A DNA stretch of 64,000 nt, from contig JAMPIV010014852.1 in the NCBI GenBank assembly GCA_024509875.1, positions 1 through 64,000 of the forward strand, given 5' to 3'. The position numbers were made by a program, and so were the translations under genes. This DNA is from Oreohelix idahoensis (Eukaryota; Mollusca; Gastropoda; Stylommatophora; Oreohelicidae). Positions 48,900 to 59,868 of the stretch are shown in pieces; within the stretch, counting starts at the first letter, position 1, and every line of letters begins with the position of its first letter. The notes beneath the pieces are model-generated. The model was not told the origin of the DNA. It ran no database searches and was given only the letters and a program-made list of their open reading frames with translations.

Positions 48900-49304
48900 C
48901 TCCGCCCAACCCTCTAGGGAGCAAATCAGGAGTCCTTTGCTCAGTTTGGATGACATGAGATCACATCTTAGTAAAGATTATCTTCCTAATCGACACAACT
49001 CAAGGTCCGCCCACTAATGGTAACATTCCCACGATATCTGTTGCCCGAGTCACACTTCTTACGGTTTTGTGCTCAACATGATGTGTTATCAGACAGCGCC
49101 AGGATGTCTAACAACTGAGGGCTGTCTCCCATTAGATCTTCTGCGTCTCACACATTTGTCTTCCTCACAGATGGCAAAGGTGTGTTTCGTTTAGATCGCC
49201 CATTCCCGTGTGAGAATGCCAACATGAGCACAAATATACACCGTAGACTAGATCGACAACTATTACTCAGTCTAAAATTACACCTTTCTGGCCACACGGT
49301 CACA
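48900..49304 (-). mobile_element. Likely 3' LTR of the Lin28-like gag element
   Basis: On the minus strand a purine-rich AATTTAGGGGCGGGATA (49305-49321) is followed at once by TGTGACCGTGTGGCC, the layout of a polypurine tract and LTR start. It lies only ~125 bp after the end of the gag frame. The other LTR end was not found; the left boundary is arbitrary. Confidence 0.4.
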
Positions 49305-49446
49305 TATCCCGCCCCTAAATTTTTTGTGGTCCCCACAAACCTACTCTGCTCCATTATCAGTTCTAAGTTTATGTCTTTTTGCTTGTCGTGGTCTGGGAGA
49401 ATTGTCCGCTCGTACAGCGACGCTACTTATTTGAGAGTTCAGCGAG

Positions 49447-50214
49447 TTAGTGCCTGCAGTTGTCGGCCTTGGCGTGGAATTGCTTCCAACGTGTTTTACA
49501 TTTGCTTTCCGTCGATTTTGGCGTGCATTCCCCAATCTGATTTAGATTGGTGTCCTCTCCGGAGCGTCGGCGTGTATTCCCTCCTATCTGTTTAAGATGA
49601 GTTTCCTCTTCTGAACGTTGACCGCTTTTCTTGGCGCCCTTAGGGTAACAGTTGTCACGGCCATCTCTTGGCCTGCACCCTGAAGGCAACCTAGATATGT
49701 CGGTACGTTTAGAGAGGGCGCTCTTTGAGGGACAAACCGATATCAAATGCTCTGGGGACTTACACTGAAAACATCGCTTCGGAAGCGGGCCCTGAGGGCA
49801 CTTGGCTGCCATGTGGTCTGAAAAGTCTCCACAATTGTAGCATCTTATTTTTCTAGGCTTCCTCTGTGCCATGGGTCGCCTCCTGCTACCCTTACATTCC
49901 TGGCCGCCAATGCCGCATACAAAGACCGCTTCAATGCCCTGAACAGATGGTTTGCTATCAAATGCTACTCGCTCATTTCTCGCCAGACTACGGAATCCCT
50001 TTCTGAAAATTTTAGTCTGATGTACAAATACATCAACACCTCCATCATCCGGTGTAATAAATCCCCATCCTTTGTCGACATTATACCACTTACAAAATCC
50101 TTGTCGCCTTTTTGGTGCATCTGTGTTTTTACTTACCTCTAAATCACTGCGTTCACTATCAACTGCCTGACTCTCACCTACAGGAAGGTATAGTTTTGGT
50201 TCCAGTTGATCCAA
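49447..50214 (-). pseudogene. Gag-linked Lin28-like cold-shock domain and two zinc knuckles
   Basis: 255 codons. Residues ~37-104 are a cold-shock domain: GFCKWYNVDKGWGFITP holds the RNP1-type motif and DVFVHQ the RNP2-type motif, followed by GFRSLARNERVAF. Residues 125-161 are paired zinc knuckles: CYNCGDFSDHMAAKC (CX2CX5HX4C) and CFQCKSPEHLISVC (CX2CX4HX4C), joined by PQGPLPKR. This order, the linker and the extra residue in the first knuckle are those of invertebrate Lin28, an RNA-binding protein. The frame is the same as that of the Gag capsid at 50413-51015, with four stops between. So it reads as the RNA-binding part of one degenerate Gag. The C-terminal ~90 residues are basic and unassigned. 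Confidence 0.85.
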
Positions 50215-50412
50215 ACCTTGGTTCTGCTCTAGGTTTTCACGCGGTTGGCACTGTTTCCTTCATCTTCACGTCTCTTTTTGTGCTGGCGCCATACTCTATG
50301 ATAGCTGTGCCAGCTGGGACGTTAGGCGAGCTACTTCTGCTTCGAGGTTGTCCTTTTCAGTGTGAGCTTCTACACTGGCTACCTGCACTGGTGCATCATG
50401 CTCTTTGCCTTT

Positions 50413-51015
50413 TCAGAAAAGGGCATAGTCCCTAACTTCCCTAAATGAGACACCAGGATTCTTTAGCACATGTTCCTTCACAAATGCCCTGCTCAGATCA
50501 TTACTAAGCTGGGCAATAAAATGATCCCTGAGCATGGATTGGTCCGCGGGAGCAAAGCCTTTCTTCATGCGCGTTGCATTCAATCTCAGAAATAATTCAT
50601 GCAACATGTGAGAGAATTCCATTACTGATAATCTAGGCCCCTGACTCAAGGCAAAGAAATCCCTGGTCATCTCATTGACTAGTCGTCGCTCGCTGTAGGC
50701 TTCTTCAACAATTTCGAGCAACTTCTCAGGGCTGGCATTGGATCCGCCACGTATCCGTAATTCCCTAAAGACCACTGGTGTAACATTATTCCACACAATG
50801 TCTAACTTACCTTCTTTCACAAACTCTTGCCAAGTGGGGCCTGGCTTTTCACCAAATTGTCTTACCTCCGGCACTGTTATGTAAATCACCTTCACATGCG
50901 CATTGCTCTGGCTCTTTCCTGGTGTGAGGATTTCTTCACGGGAGCCACCACCAGCTGTCGAGGTGCTCCCAGGATCTGACCGGCATGTTGCGTCTGCGCA
51001 TTGAGTTGATATCAC
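50413..51015 (-). pseudogene. Gag capsid of an LTR retroelement
   Basis: 200 codons of Gag capsid related to the Ty3/gypsy and PNMA/Arc-like type: GPTWQEFVKEGKLDIVWNNV, ASPEKLLEIVEEAYSER, SVMEFSHMLHELFLRLNATR, MLRDHFIAQLSNDLSRAFV and PGVSFREVRDYALF. The frame continues past a TGA into a coiled coil (NLEAEVARLTSQLAQL near 50290-50340), then further stops, then the Lin28-like module. The plus-strand fragment at 51140-51617 carries a homologous coiled coil but a single plain knuckle. No 5' LTR or primer site is visible upstream, so the element is 5'-truncated. Confidence 0.8.
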
Positions 51016-51139
51016 TGCTCTAGCCCTAACCTAGCAAAATACAATGCAAAAACAGATGGAAAGAAAACACTTATTATAATATTACAATAAATAATAGAAA
51101 GGGTCTCTTGTTTTTTGCTTGCTCTTGTCTTTTCTTCGC

Positions 51140-51617
51140 TGTTGTGGCCTGTAACAGTTTCAGTACCAGATACACATGCATTAAACGCAGAAGTGGAGCG
51201 GCTGAGAGCACAGGTGACTCAATTACAGGCTAAAATTGATGCGATGTCTCAGGAGCAGAGGAGATGTACCAGGACAGTTGGCTGTTTTAGATGCAGAGGA
51301 CTAGGCCACGTACAGAATCGATGTCCACAGGCATTAAACTAGACCCCTCTGCGGCTGGGAGTCAGGTTACAGAAGGGGAGCAGAATGACTCAAAGATAAA
51401 GATGGTTGGCGGTCGACCGGAATGTGATGTACTAAAAGCAGGAAAGAAAGTCAGGTGTATTCTTGACACGGGGTCACAAGTTTCAACTACGGAACAGTGC
51501 TTTCAGCAGCTTTTTGGAGATATATATTTTCTCTTCTCGCTCCTTATGGAGCATGGGGCCACCATTGTGGCTGGCCTCCGCATGAAGCCCTCACAAAGTA
51601 TTCATATGCTCGTGTAG
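51140..51617 (+). pseudogene. Gag nucleocapsid and protease fragment, related element
   Basis: A coiled coil (NAEVERLRAQVTQLQAKIDAM) leads into one CCHC knuckle, CFRCRGLGHVQNRC (CX2CX4HX4C), in the frame ending at 51342. In the next frame a retroviral-type protease starts: KVRCILDTGSQVSTTEQCF with the DTGS active site near 51466-51477. Protease homology stops about 51530 and the rest is unrelated. It lies head-to-head with the minus-strand gag and belongs to a related gypsy family. The gag-to-protease frame change may be natural (-1 shift) or damage. Confidence 0.8.
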
Positions 51618-51999
51618 TAGTGGTTTCTGTAGCAATCTGTGTTACATGGTGAGATTGCCAGCCTCATGCAAAACACCATACTAGTCTCATTGGTATGAGT
51701 GTGTGTGTGTGATAGTTGAGTGTTTCAGGTGGCGCGGAAGGACTGTTTGGCAGGTGAGAGTATTGTTTCTCATTAATTATTTATTATTGTTTTAACTAGT
51801 CAGTGCTTTGTTTGCGTTTTAGATTAGCAATTGTGCACTGGCTGGGTGTTTATTTGGTGTTTTGTTTAGCATTCGTGTATTTGCTTGTTGTCGCTGACAG
51901 GGTTGAATAAATAAATACAACCCCTGCCTTAGAATCAAGAGTTTTATTGTTATTCGGGTCGGGTGCGAGTGTGAAAGAAAGTGATCACATATCACAACA
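51613..51999 (+). mobile_element. Possible LTR after the plus-strand gag fragment
   Basis: A block from TGTAGTAG to CACAACA with an AATAAATAAA polyadenylation-type signal near 51907 could be a 3' LTR. No target duplication or second copy supports it. Confidence 0.25.
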
Positions 52000-52012
52000 G
52001 CGTCATCATCCC

Positions 52013-52175
52013 TATCATATAACCTACTAGGTTGAATGGGACGCGCCTCGCCAAAACGAGGCATAAAAATTATGGCGTGAACGAACGCTAAATTGGTCAG
52101 TATGAAACGATAAATTAAGGGTTCGGCAGTAAAGAGATAACGGCGTGAACGAAGGCGAAATTGTGATTAAAAACC
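52013..52175. repeat. Dispersed repeat with 68-bp unit remnants
   Basis: AGGTTGAATGGGACGCGCC and CCAAAACGAGGC match 1225-1258. Then GGCGTGAACGAACGCTAAAT and AAGGGTTCGGCAGTAAAGAG are diverged copies of array H units. This links the three loci as one repeat family. The stretch 52176-52645 has no feature beyond an A-rich run near 52405. Confidence 0.75.
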
Positions 52176-52641
52176 GATTCTTCGAATCTGTTGGACAGCT
52201 TCCATTCAGGTGTCCCCGTAGTCTTGCTTATCCAAGTGGTGGTTTTGATGTAAAATATTAGGAGTTCTCTGGACAAGTAGCTGGAGGTTAGGGATTAGGT
52301 AGTAGGGAGAGAGAGGAAAAAAGGGTTCTATTAAGTATAATTCCCATCTAATTATGAAAGAAGTCAGATCTGACCAGCCTATTTAGTTACCCTTAATTCA
52401 ACAACAACAAAAAAAAAAAAAAAAGAGGAAAAGTTGAAAAAAATTGCCCTTCTCTGTAACACGGATATATTAGAAGATTAAAAAAATAAATAAATAGATA
52501 ATGGCGAGGACTGCAGTAATACGGTGTCGTAAGCCGTGGGTTATAAAATATAATTATATATTGCATAAAATAAAAGTCGTTAGCCAGTTATCATTAATCA
52601 TTAATTCGTCGTCTCTTTCCCAAAATATATATTTGTGAATG

Positions 52642-53170
<529 letters not shown>

Positions 53171-53326
53171 TATATATACATATATATGTGTGTGTGTGTC
53201 ACTAAAAAAGAGCTATCAAAAGAAAGACAAAGGAGAAAGACATATACATACTCCCAAATAGAGCTAAGAAAGAGACATGCAATCCACAACTCCAGGGGCC
53301 ACAACTTCAAATGTGCGGCAGAAACG

Positions 53327-55549
53327 CTACTATCAACCACAATAATCATTGTTAGCAACAGCTACTATAAACCACAATAATCATTGTCAACAACAGCTAC
53401 TATCAACCACAATAATCATTGTTAACAACAGCTAATATCAACCACAATAATCATTGTTAAAAACAGCTACTATCAACCACAATAATCATTGTTAAAAACA
53501 GCTACTATCAACCACAATAATCATTGTTAAAAACAGCTACTAACAACCACAATAATCATTGTTAAAAACAGCTACTATCAACCACAATAATCACTGTTAA
53601 CAATAGCTACTATCAACCACAATAATCATTGTTAACAACAGCTACTATCAACCACAATAATCAATGTTAACAACAGCTACTATCAACCACAATAATCAAT
53701 GTTAAAAACAGATACTACCAACCACAATAATCATTGTTAAAAACAGCTACTATCAACCACAATAATCATTGTTAAAGACAGCTACTATCAACCACAATAA
53801 TCATTGTTAAAAACAGCTACTATCAACCACAATAATCATTGTTAACAACAGCTACTATCAACCACAATAATCATCGTTAAAAACCGCTACTAACAACAAC
53901 AATAATCATTGTTAACAACAGCTACTATCAACCACAATAATCATTGTTAACAACAACTACTATCAACCACAATAATCGTTGTTAAGAACAGCTACTACCA
54001 ACCACAATAATCAATGTTAACAACAGCTACTATCAACCACAATAATCATTGTTAAAAACAGCTACTATCAACAACAATAATCATTGTTAAACAGCTGCTA
54101 TCAACCAGATTAATCATTGTTAAAAACAGCTACTATCAACCACAATAATCATTGTTAAAAACAGCTTCAATCAATCGCAATAGTCATTGTTAAAAACAGC
54201 TACTATCAACCACAATATTCATTGTTATAAACAGCTACTATCAACCACTATAATCATTGTTAAAATCAGGTACTGTCAACCACAATAATCATTGTTAAAA
54301 ACAGCTGCTATCAACCACAATAATCATTGTTAAAAACAGCTACTATCAACCACAATAATCATTGTTAACAACAGCTACTATCAACCACAATAATCATTGT
54401 TAACAACAGCTACTATCAACTACAATAATCATTGTTAACAACAGCTACTATAAACCACAATAATCATTGTTAACAACAGCTACTATCAACCACAATAATC
54501 ATTGTTAACAATAGCTACTATCAACCACAATAATCGTTGTTAACAACAGCTACTATCAACCACAATAATCATTGTTAACAACAGCTACTACCAACCACAA
54601 TAATCATTGTTAACAACAGCTACTATCAACCACAATAATCGTTATTAACAACAGATACTATCAACCACAATAATCGTTGTTAACAACAGCTACTATCAAG
54701 CACAATAATTGTTGTTAACAACAGCTACTATCAACCACAATAATCGTTGTTAACAACAGCTACTACCAACCACAATAATCGTTGTTAACAACAGCTACTA
54801 TCAACCACAATAATCATTGTTAACAACAGCTACTATCAACCACAATAATCATCGTTAAAAACCGCTACTAACAACAACAATAATCATTGTTAACAACAGC
54901 TACTATCAACCACAATAATCATTGTTAACAACAGCTACTATCAACCACAATAATCGTTGTTAAGAACAGCTCATACCAACCACAATAATCAATGTTAGCA
55001 ACAGCTACTATTAACCACAATAATCATTGTTAACAACAGCTACTATCAACTACAATAATCATTCATTGTTAACAACAGCTACTATCAACCACAATAATCG
55101 TTGTTAACAACAGCTACTATTAACAACAGCTACTATCAACCACAATAATCATTGTTAACAACAGATACTATCAACCACAATAATCATTGTTAACAACAGC
55201 TACTATCAACCACAATAATTATTGTTAACAACAGCTACTATCAACCACAATAATCGTTGTTAACAACAGCTACTATCAACCACAATAATCGTTGTTAACA
55301 ACAGCTACTATCAACCACAATAATCATTGTTAACAACAGATACTATCAACCACAATAATCGTTGTTAACAACAGCTACTATCATCCACAATAATTATTGT
55401 TAACAACAGCTACTATCAACCACAATAATCGTTGTTAACAACAGCTACTATCAACCACAATAATCGTTGTTAACAACAGCTACTATCAACCACAATAATC
55501 ATTGTTAACAACAGCTACTATCAACCACAATAATCATTGTTAACAACAA
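53327..55549. repeat. 35-bp minisatellite array (array K)
   Basis: About 63 copies of a 35-bp unit with CAGCTACTATCAACCACAAT and AATCATTGTTAACAA. The junction TTGTTAACAA is a 10-bp perfect palindrome repeated in most units. In the left third many units carry AAAAACAGC and lose the palindrome; in the right part GTTGTTAACAACAGC dominates. No spacers and no coding frame. Confidence 0.97.
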
Positions 55550-56056
55550 ACTTAATGCTAAAGCTAATACAGTGTTCCTTATCATTCATAGCTGCCCTAA
55601 GGGGTCAGAACTGGCTCTTCCTTAAGTGAAGGGTGAAGGCGGGTGCGGTAATAGATTGATTGATTTATTACAAGCGCCTACTACCTGAGTAAAGACAGAA
55701 ATAAATACAGTAGAACTCCATTTATCCGAACCCCATGGGACCGAGCATCGTTCGGATAATCAAATGTTCGGATAATTGGATTACATAATGTATCGAGTAC
55801 ATGTACACATATTTCTAAAAATAATTAACCATCACAAGGAAAATACACTACAAAACATATTTACTTGTACTATAATAATAATACCCACACTGTATTAGAT
55901 CACTGTATCACCAAAATCTTTTATTACACTGCAGTGCATGTACTACTTGTATTAATTATTTTTGTTAAGAAAGAGAAATGTTTTCAAAATAACATTACAA
56001 ACGATTCAAAACCAGGCGCAACTTACGTATATATGTACTTGCACAGATGTAGCCCA

Positions 56057-56392
56057 CTATTTAAAATAATGAGGAATCCTCTTTTGCACCAAACTGGATA
56101 GTCTCGTTTTGGCTGCTAAGTCCCGCATTCTCTTCAACAGCAGAAGCTGTGTAGGACAGCTGTCATCTTCTTGCTCGTACCAAGCCATCGCTGTTTCTAG
56201 TGCTATAAAGGCCTCTTCAGGACTTGGTCGACGTTTTGGTTTTTCTTCATAATCTACAAGTACATCATGTACTTCTGAGGAGTCTTCATCATCGGTCACT
56301 ACATGTATTTGGTTTTCTTCTTGCACAAAAGACAAAATTTCTTCGTCATTCAAAAACTGAAAACCAGAATCATTATCATCTTCTAGCCACAC
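56057..56392 (-). pseudogene. Detached C-terminus of the Tigger transposase
   Basis: 111 codons of acidic C-terminal region typical of Tigger proteins: WLEDDNDSGFQFLNDEEI, then VTDDEDSSEVHDVLVDYEE, SPEEAFIALETAMAWYEQ and a basic end. The intervening codons (acidic, ending PGFSDCDKDDAH) occupy a third frame at ~56393-56500. So one shift lies at the A6 run near 56510 and another near 56395. Both are small indels. Confidence 0.85.
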
Positions 56393-56459
56393 ATGTGTGC
56401 ATCATCTTTGTCACAGTCCGAAAATCCGGGCATTGCTTGAAACAGTTCCACAACTTCAT

Positions 56460-57701
56460 TTATACAATCATCATTTGTGTCCACTGCAGTAGTTTCATTT
56501 CCTCCTTTTTTCCCAAGCAATCTACTCCAGCCTTGTTGAGATTATCTTGTGACAGGGTGGTCCAAGCATCAGCTAACATATAGCAGCAGTCTTTGAGATT
56601 AAGCTTTTTGGAAAACGCCACCACACTTTCTTCATCTTCAGCCAACAATAAACGACGCAGGACTTCCTTCTTGTACATCTTTTTAAGCTTTGCTATAACA
56701 CCCTGATCCATTGGTTGAATCAGTGCTGTTACATTGGGAGGCAGAAAAATTACTTTAAAATTTGCATCAACTGCATTCAATGTATCCGTCTCTGGATGAG
56801 ATGGTGCATTGTCCAGTAGAAGAATTATTTTTCCAGTTTTCTTTTCTTGTTCTCTCAACCTCTTCACATTTGGGATGAACTGATTTGTATACCAATCAAG
56901 AAATATTTCACTATTCATCCAAGCACTCTTCTGTGCTTTGTAACACAATGGGAGACATGTCACATTCTTTAAACAACGTGGTTTTTTGGCTTTGCCGATC
57001 ATTAGCACCGGTAAACGATGACTTCCACTGGCATTCGCGGCTACCAAAATTGTTACTCTCTCTTTGCACTTTTTAAACCCAGGGACAGCTGCTTCGTGCT
57101 GAGATGCAAGTGATTTTTGAGGCAATGATTTCCAGTATAAGCCAGTCTCATCGGCATTATACACATCATCGAGTGAATAACCTTCTTCTTCCAAAAAAGC
57201 CAAGAATGTTTCTTTAAAATTTTTAGCGGCAGTTGCATCGCTAGATAAAGATTCCCCTTGAATCTCCAATTCTCGTATGCCATGACGAGATTTAAAGTTT
57301 CTTAACCATCCCTGGCTAGCCTTAAAGTCAGGAGGACCGTCAAGTTGATTGTTGAACTGAAGTGCCTTTTCACACAACAGAGAACCAGAGATAGGTTCCC
57401 TTTTGCTTCTTCTTTGCACAAACCATATATACAAAGCCTCTTCCAATTTCACATCTTTCGCATTTCTCATGGTTTTACGTTTCTTCGACCCATTTTCACT
57501 ATCAAATTTCGATGCAAAACTCATAATTTTATCCTTGTTACTTTTGATGTCAGAGACGGTAGCTTTCCCAACATTGAAAATCCTCGCAAGTGAAGACACA
57601 GTTTCACCTTGTCCTAGTCTCTTGATAATTTCTGTTTTCGTTTCAATTGACAAAACATTGCGGTTCCTTTTATATGCTTTAGGCCTACTGGAAGATGCCA
57701 T
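56460..57701 (-). CDS. Tigger/pogo transposase (DDE_1, CENP-B-like)
   Basis: 413 codons. Residues ~15-60 form a psq-type helix-turn-helix (LSIETKTEIIKRLGQGETVS, GKATVSDI); ~80-145 the CENP-B/Tc5 HTH (FKASQGWLRNFKSRHGIREL). The catalytic domain has D184 (YNADETGLYW), D297 (LLLDNAPSHP) and D332 (IQPMDQGVI), i.e. DD34D, all intact. The protein binds the inverted repeats and performs cut-and-paste at TA sites in the nucleus. The start MASSSRPKAYKRNR is preceded by non-coding terminal sequence and fits the family. After GVDCLGKKEE the frame shifts at an A6 run, so the last codons to the stop are not native; the proper continuation lies in another frame towards 56400. Confidence 0.93.
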   Translation of the reverse strand: MASSSRPKAYKRNRNVLSIETKTEIIKRLGQGETVSSLARIFNVGKATVSDIKSNKDKIMSFASKFDSENGSKKRKTMRNAKDVKLEEALYIWFVQRRSKREPISGSLLCEKALQFNNQLDGPPDFKASQGWLRNFKSRHGIRELEIQGESLSSDATAAKNFKETFLAFLEEEGYSLDDVYNADETGLYWKSLPQKSLASQHEAAVPGFKKCKERVTILVAANASGSHRLPVLMIGKAKKPRCLKNVTCLPLCYKAQKSAWMNSEIFLDWYTNQFIPNVKRLREQEKKTGKIILLLDNAPSHPETDTLNAVDANFKVIFLPPNVTALIQPMDQGVIAKLKKMYKKEVLRRLLLAEDEESVVAFSKKLNLKDCCYMLADAWTTLSQDNLNKAGVDCLGKKEEMKLLQWTQMMIV

Positions 57702-58061
57702 ATCGCACAGAGAAATACTTGTACACCAAAATTATTCTGCTGTAGTAGCAGACACAGTTATTTTAAGTTGAACTGTCTGTTTAGCCAGTGTTCTACCTAG
57801 AACGCACTCGTACACTGGATTGGTAAACCAGATATTAACTGACTTTATGATCTAACTGACTTCCTGTACGTAAGCGACCGACCATTAGCCACCCCATTCT
57901 CTACAAATTGTTCGCACACATTTGAAGTTTGCCGCATCAAAAGATTCAGAATTTTAGTCTAACGTGACTGTGGCATCTGATTTTTTTTTTTTTTTCTGGA
58001 AAAAGTGTTCGGATAATTGGATGTTCGGATAATTGGGGTTCGGATAAATGGAGTTCTACTG

Positions 58062-59130
58062 TAAATAGGAAATCCAATGTCTGTGACTTGTACAGAAATA
58101 ACAAAGATAGGTAAATCTTGTGAACAATCTTGTCCAATCAAGTGAGGCCTGTACCTGGCGACAAGAGTGGACGTAATCACATAGCCAGTTAAGGGATCAC
58201 ACTCCCCCCCCCCCTCCCCCCAATAGAATTCTGTCGCTGGGGTAGTTGCTATGGACACAAATCGCAGTTGTAGTATATACGACTGGACAAATCTAAACAT
58301 ACTTATTCCTATTCTAATGTGATTTAAGTGATATGTGTGTTTGTTTTGTGTGTTATGGGGTCTATACTTTGTAATAGAAAAGTTATGTAAGTAATAGTCT
58401 CTATGATTTGCATTGTTCAGGTTCATAATCCCATACTTATGGATTGTGTCGTTACAGCGACAACCATACCGAAAGCATATTCATTGGGGTGCTAAGCTAG
58501 TAGTACGTCATATCACGTTCACTCTCGCAGCTAAGCGAATGCGTCATTCGGATAGACCTTGATCACATCTCCATGTGGCTATTACTGTTCTATTGTTAGT
58601 GTCACCCTTCTTTATTTAAGAAAACAATCTCTTTGAGAGTGCTAAGTATTTCTCTATTTTAGTTTATTTAAACTGAAGCTGCGAGCTCTACATTCTGGTT
58701 GCGTTGTGCTCTAGGCCACAAAGTGAGTTGCTGAATCTGCTACTCCTCGCTGGAAACGTTAAGAAGAGACGCAAGCTTGTCCCTTTCTTAAAGCATGTGG
58801 AATTTTACTGGGTAATGTCCCTTGCACTATCCCTGTTTTCCTTTTTAATTCATAATACAGAAATACCAAGCTCCGTATAGTTGTCCAGGTTCTCTGAAGA
58901 CGTGAAGAAAGAATACGTTACTGCACCCTCAGGCATGTCGTACAAGCCACTAACTAATATGAGGTTGTGCATTGGGCTGGCAACGTCATCATGTAAAACA
59001 AATTGCTTTAGAAACCACAGCTGTAGGAGTGTGGGACTGCAGGTGTCCTGTAATATGCCAGCTCTCGTGGCACATCCATGCTCCGTAAGGAGGACAAAGG
59101 AAAATGACACTGACAGAATGATTCTAATAT
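58062..59130. other. Non-coding spacer with dispersed-repeat fragment
   Basis: No gene. Around 58975-59032 a GGGCTGGCAACGTCATCATG and CCACAGCTGTAGGAG block resembles 8948-9012. A C-rich run lies at 58202-58222. Confidence 0.45.
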
Positions 59131-59868
59131 CCAGCTTAACTCTCGCGATACCGGTCATGGAAGATGAAGAGCTTAACTCCCGCGATACCGGTCATGGAAG
59201 ATAAGAGCTTAACTCTCGCGATACCGGTCATGGAAGATAAGAGCTTAACTCTCGCGATACCGGTCATGGAAGATAAGAGCTGAACTCTCACGATACCGGT
59301 CATGGAAGATAAGAGCTGAACTCTCGCGATACCGGTCATGGAAGATAAGAGCTGAACTCTCACGATACCGGTCATGGAAGATAAGAGCTGAACTCTCGCG
59401 ATACCGGTCATGGGAGATGAGAGCTTAACTCTCACGATACCGGTCCTGGATGATAAGAGCTTAACTCTAGCGATACCGGTCATGGAAGATAAGAGCTTAA
59501 CTCTCACAATACCGGTCATGGAAGACGAAGAGCTTAACTCTCGCAATACCGGTCATGGAAGACAAAGAGCTTAACTCTCGCAATACCGGTCATGGAAGAC
59601 GACGAGCTTAACTCTCGCAATACCGGTCATGGAAGATAAGAGCTTAACTCTCGCGATACCGGTCATGGAAGACGAAGAACTTAACTCTCGCGATACCGGT
59701 CATGGAAGACGAAGAGCTTAACTCTCGCGATACCGGTCATGGAAGACGAAGAGCTTAACTCTCGCGATACCGGTCATGGAAGACGAAGAGCTTAACTCTC
59801 GCGATACCGGTCATGGAAGATAAGAGCTTAACTCTCGTGATACCGGTCCTGGATGACGAAGAGCTTAA
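59131..59868. repeat. 36-bp minisatellite array (array L)
   Basis: About 20 copies of a 35-38-bp unit with GAGCTTAACTCTCGCGATAC and CGGTCATGGAAGA. Because many left-hand units are 36 bp, the minus strand has a 136-codon frame repeating SSMTGIARVKLL; units of other lengths further right break it, so a real protein is unlikely. ACCGGT recurs in every unit. Confidence 0.96.

Larger units (their letters stand above)
55708..58061 (-). mobile_element. Tigger/pogo-type DNA transposon, full length
   Basis: 2354 bp with perfect 27-bp terminal inverted repeats starting CAGTAGAACTCCATTTATCC and a TA duplication at 55706-55707 and 58062-58063. Subterminal GTTCGGATAAT motifs repeat near both ends. The minus strand encodes a CENP-B-like transposase (56460-57701) with a detached C-terminus (56057-56392). 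Perfect terminal repeats indicate a young insertion. Two frame breaks near the 3' end of the gene may be damage or homopolymer miscounts. Confidence 0.97.

Noticed and set aside
59136..59546. Secreted or structural repeat protein with a 12-residue unit
   Set aside because: It exists only while units are 36 bp; units of other lengths nearby break it, and no start, signal or conserved flank is visible.
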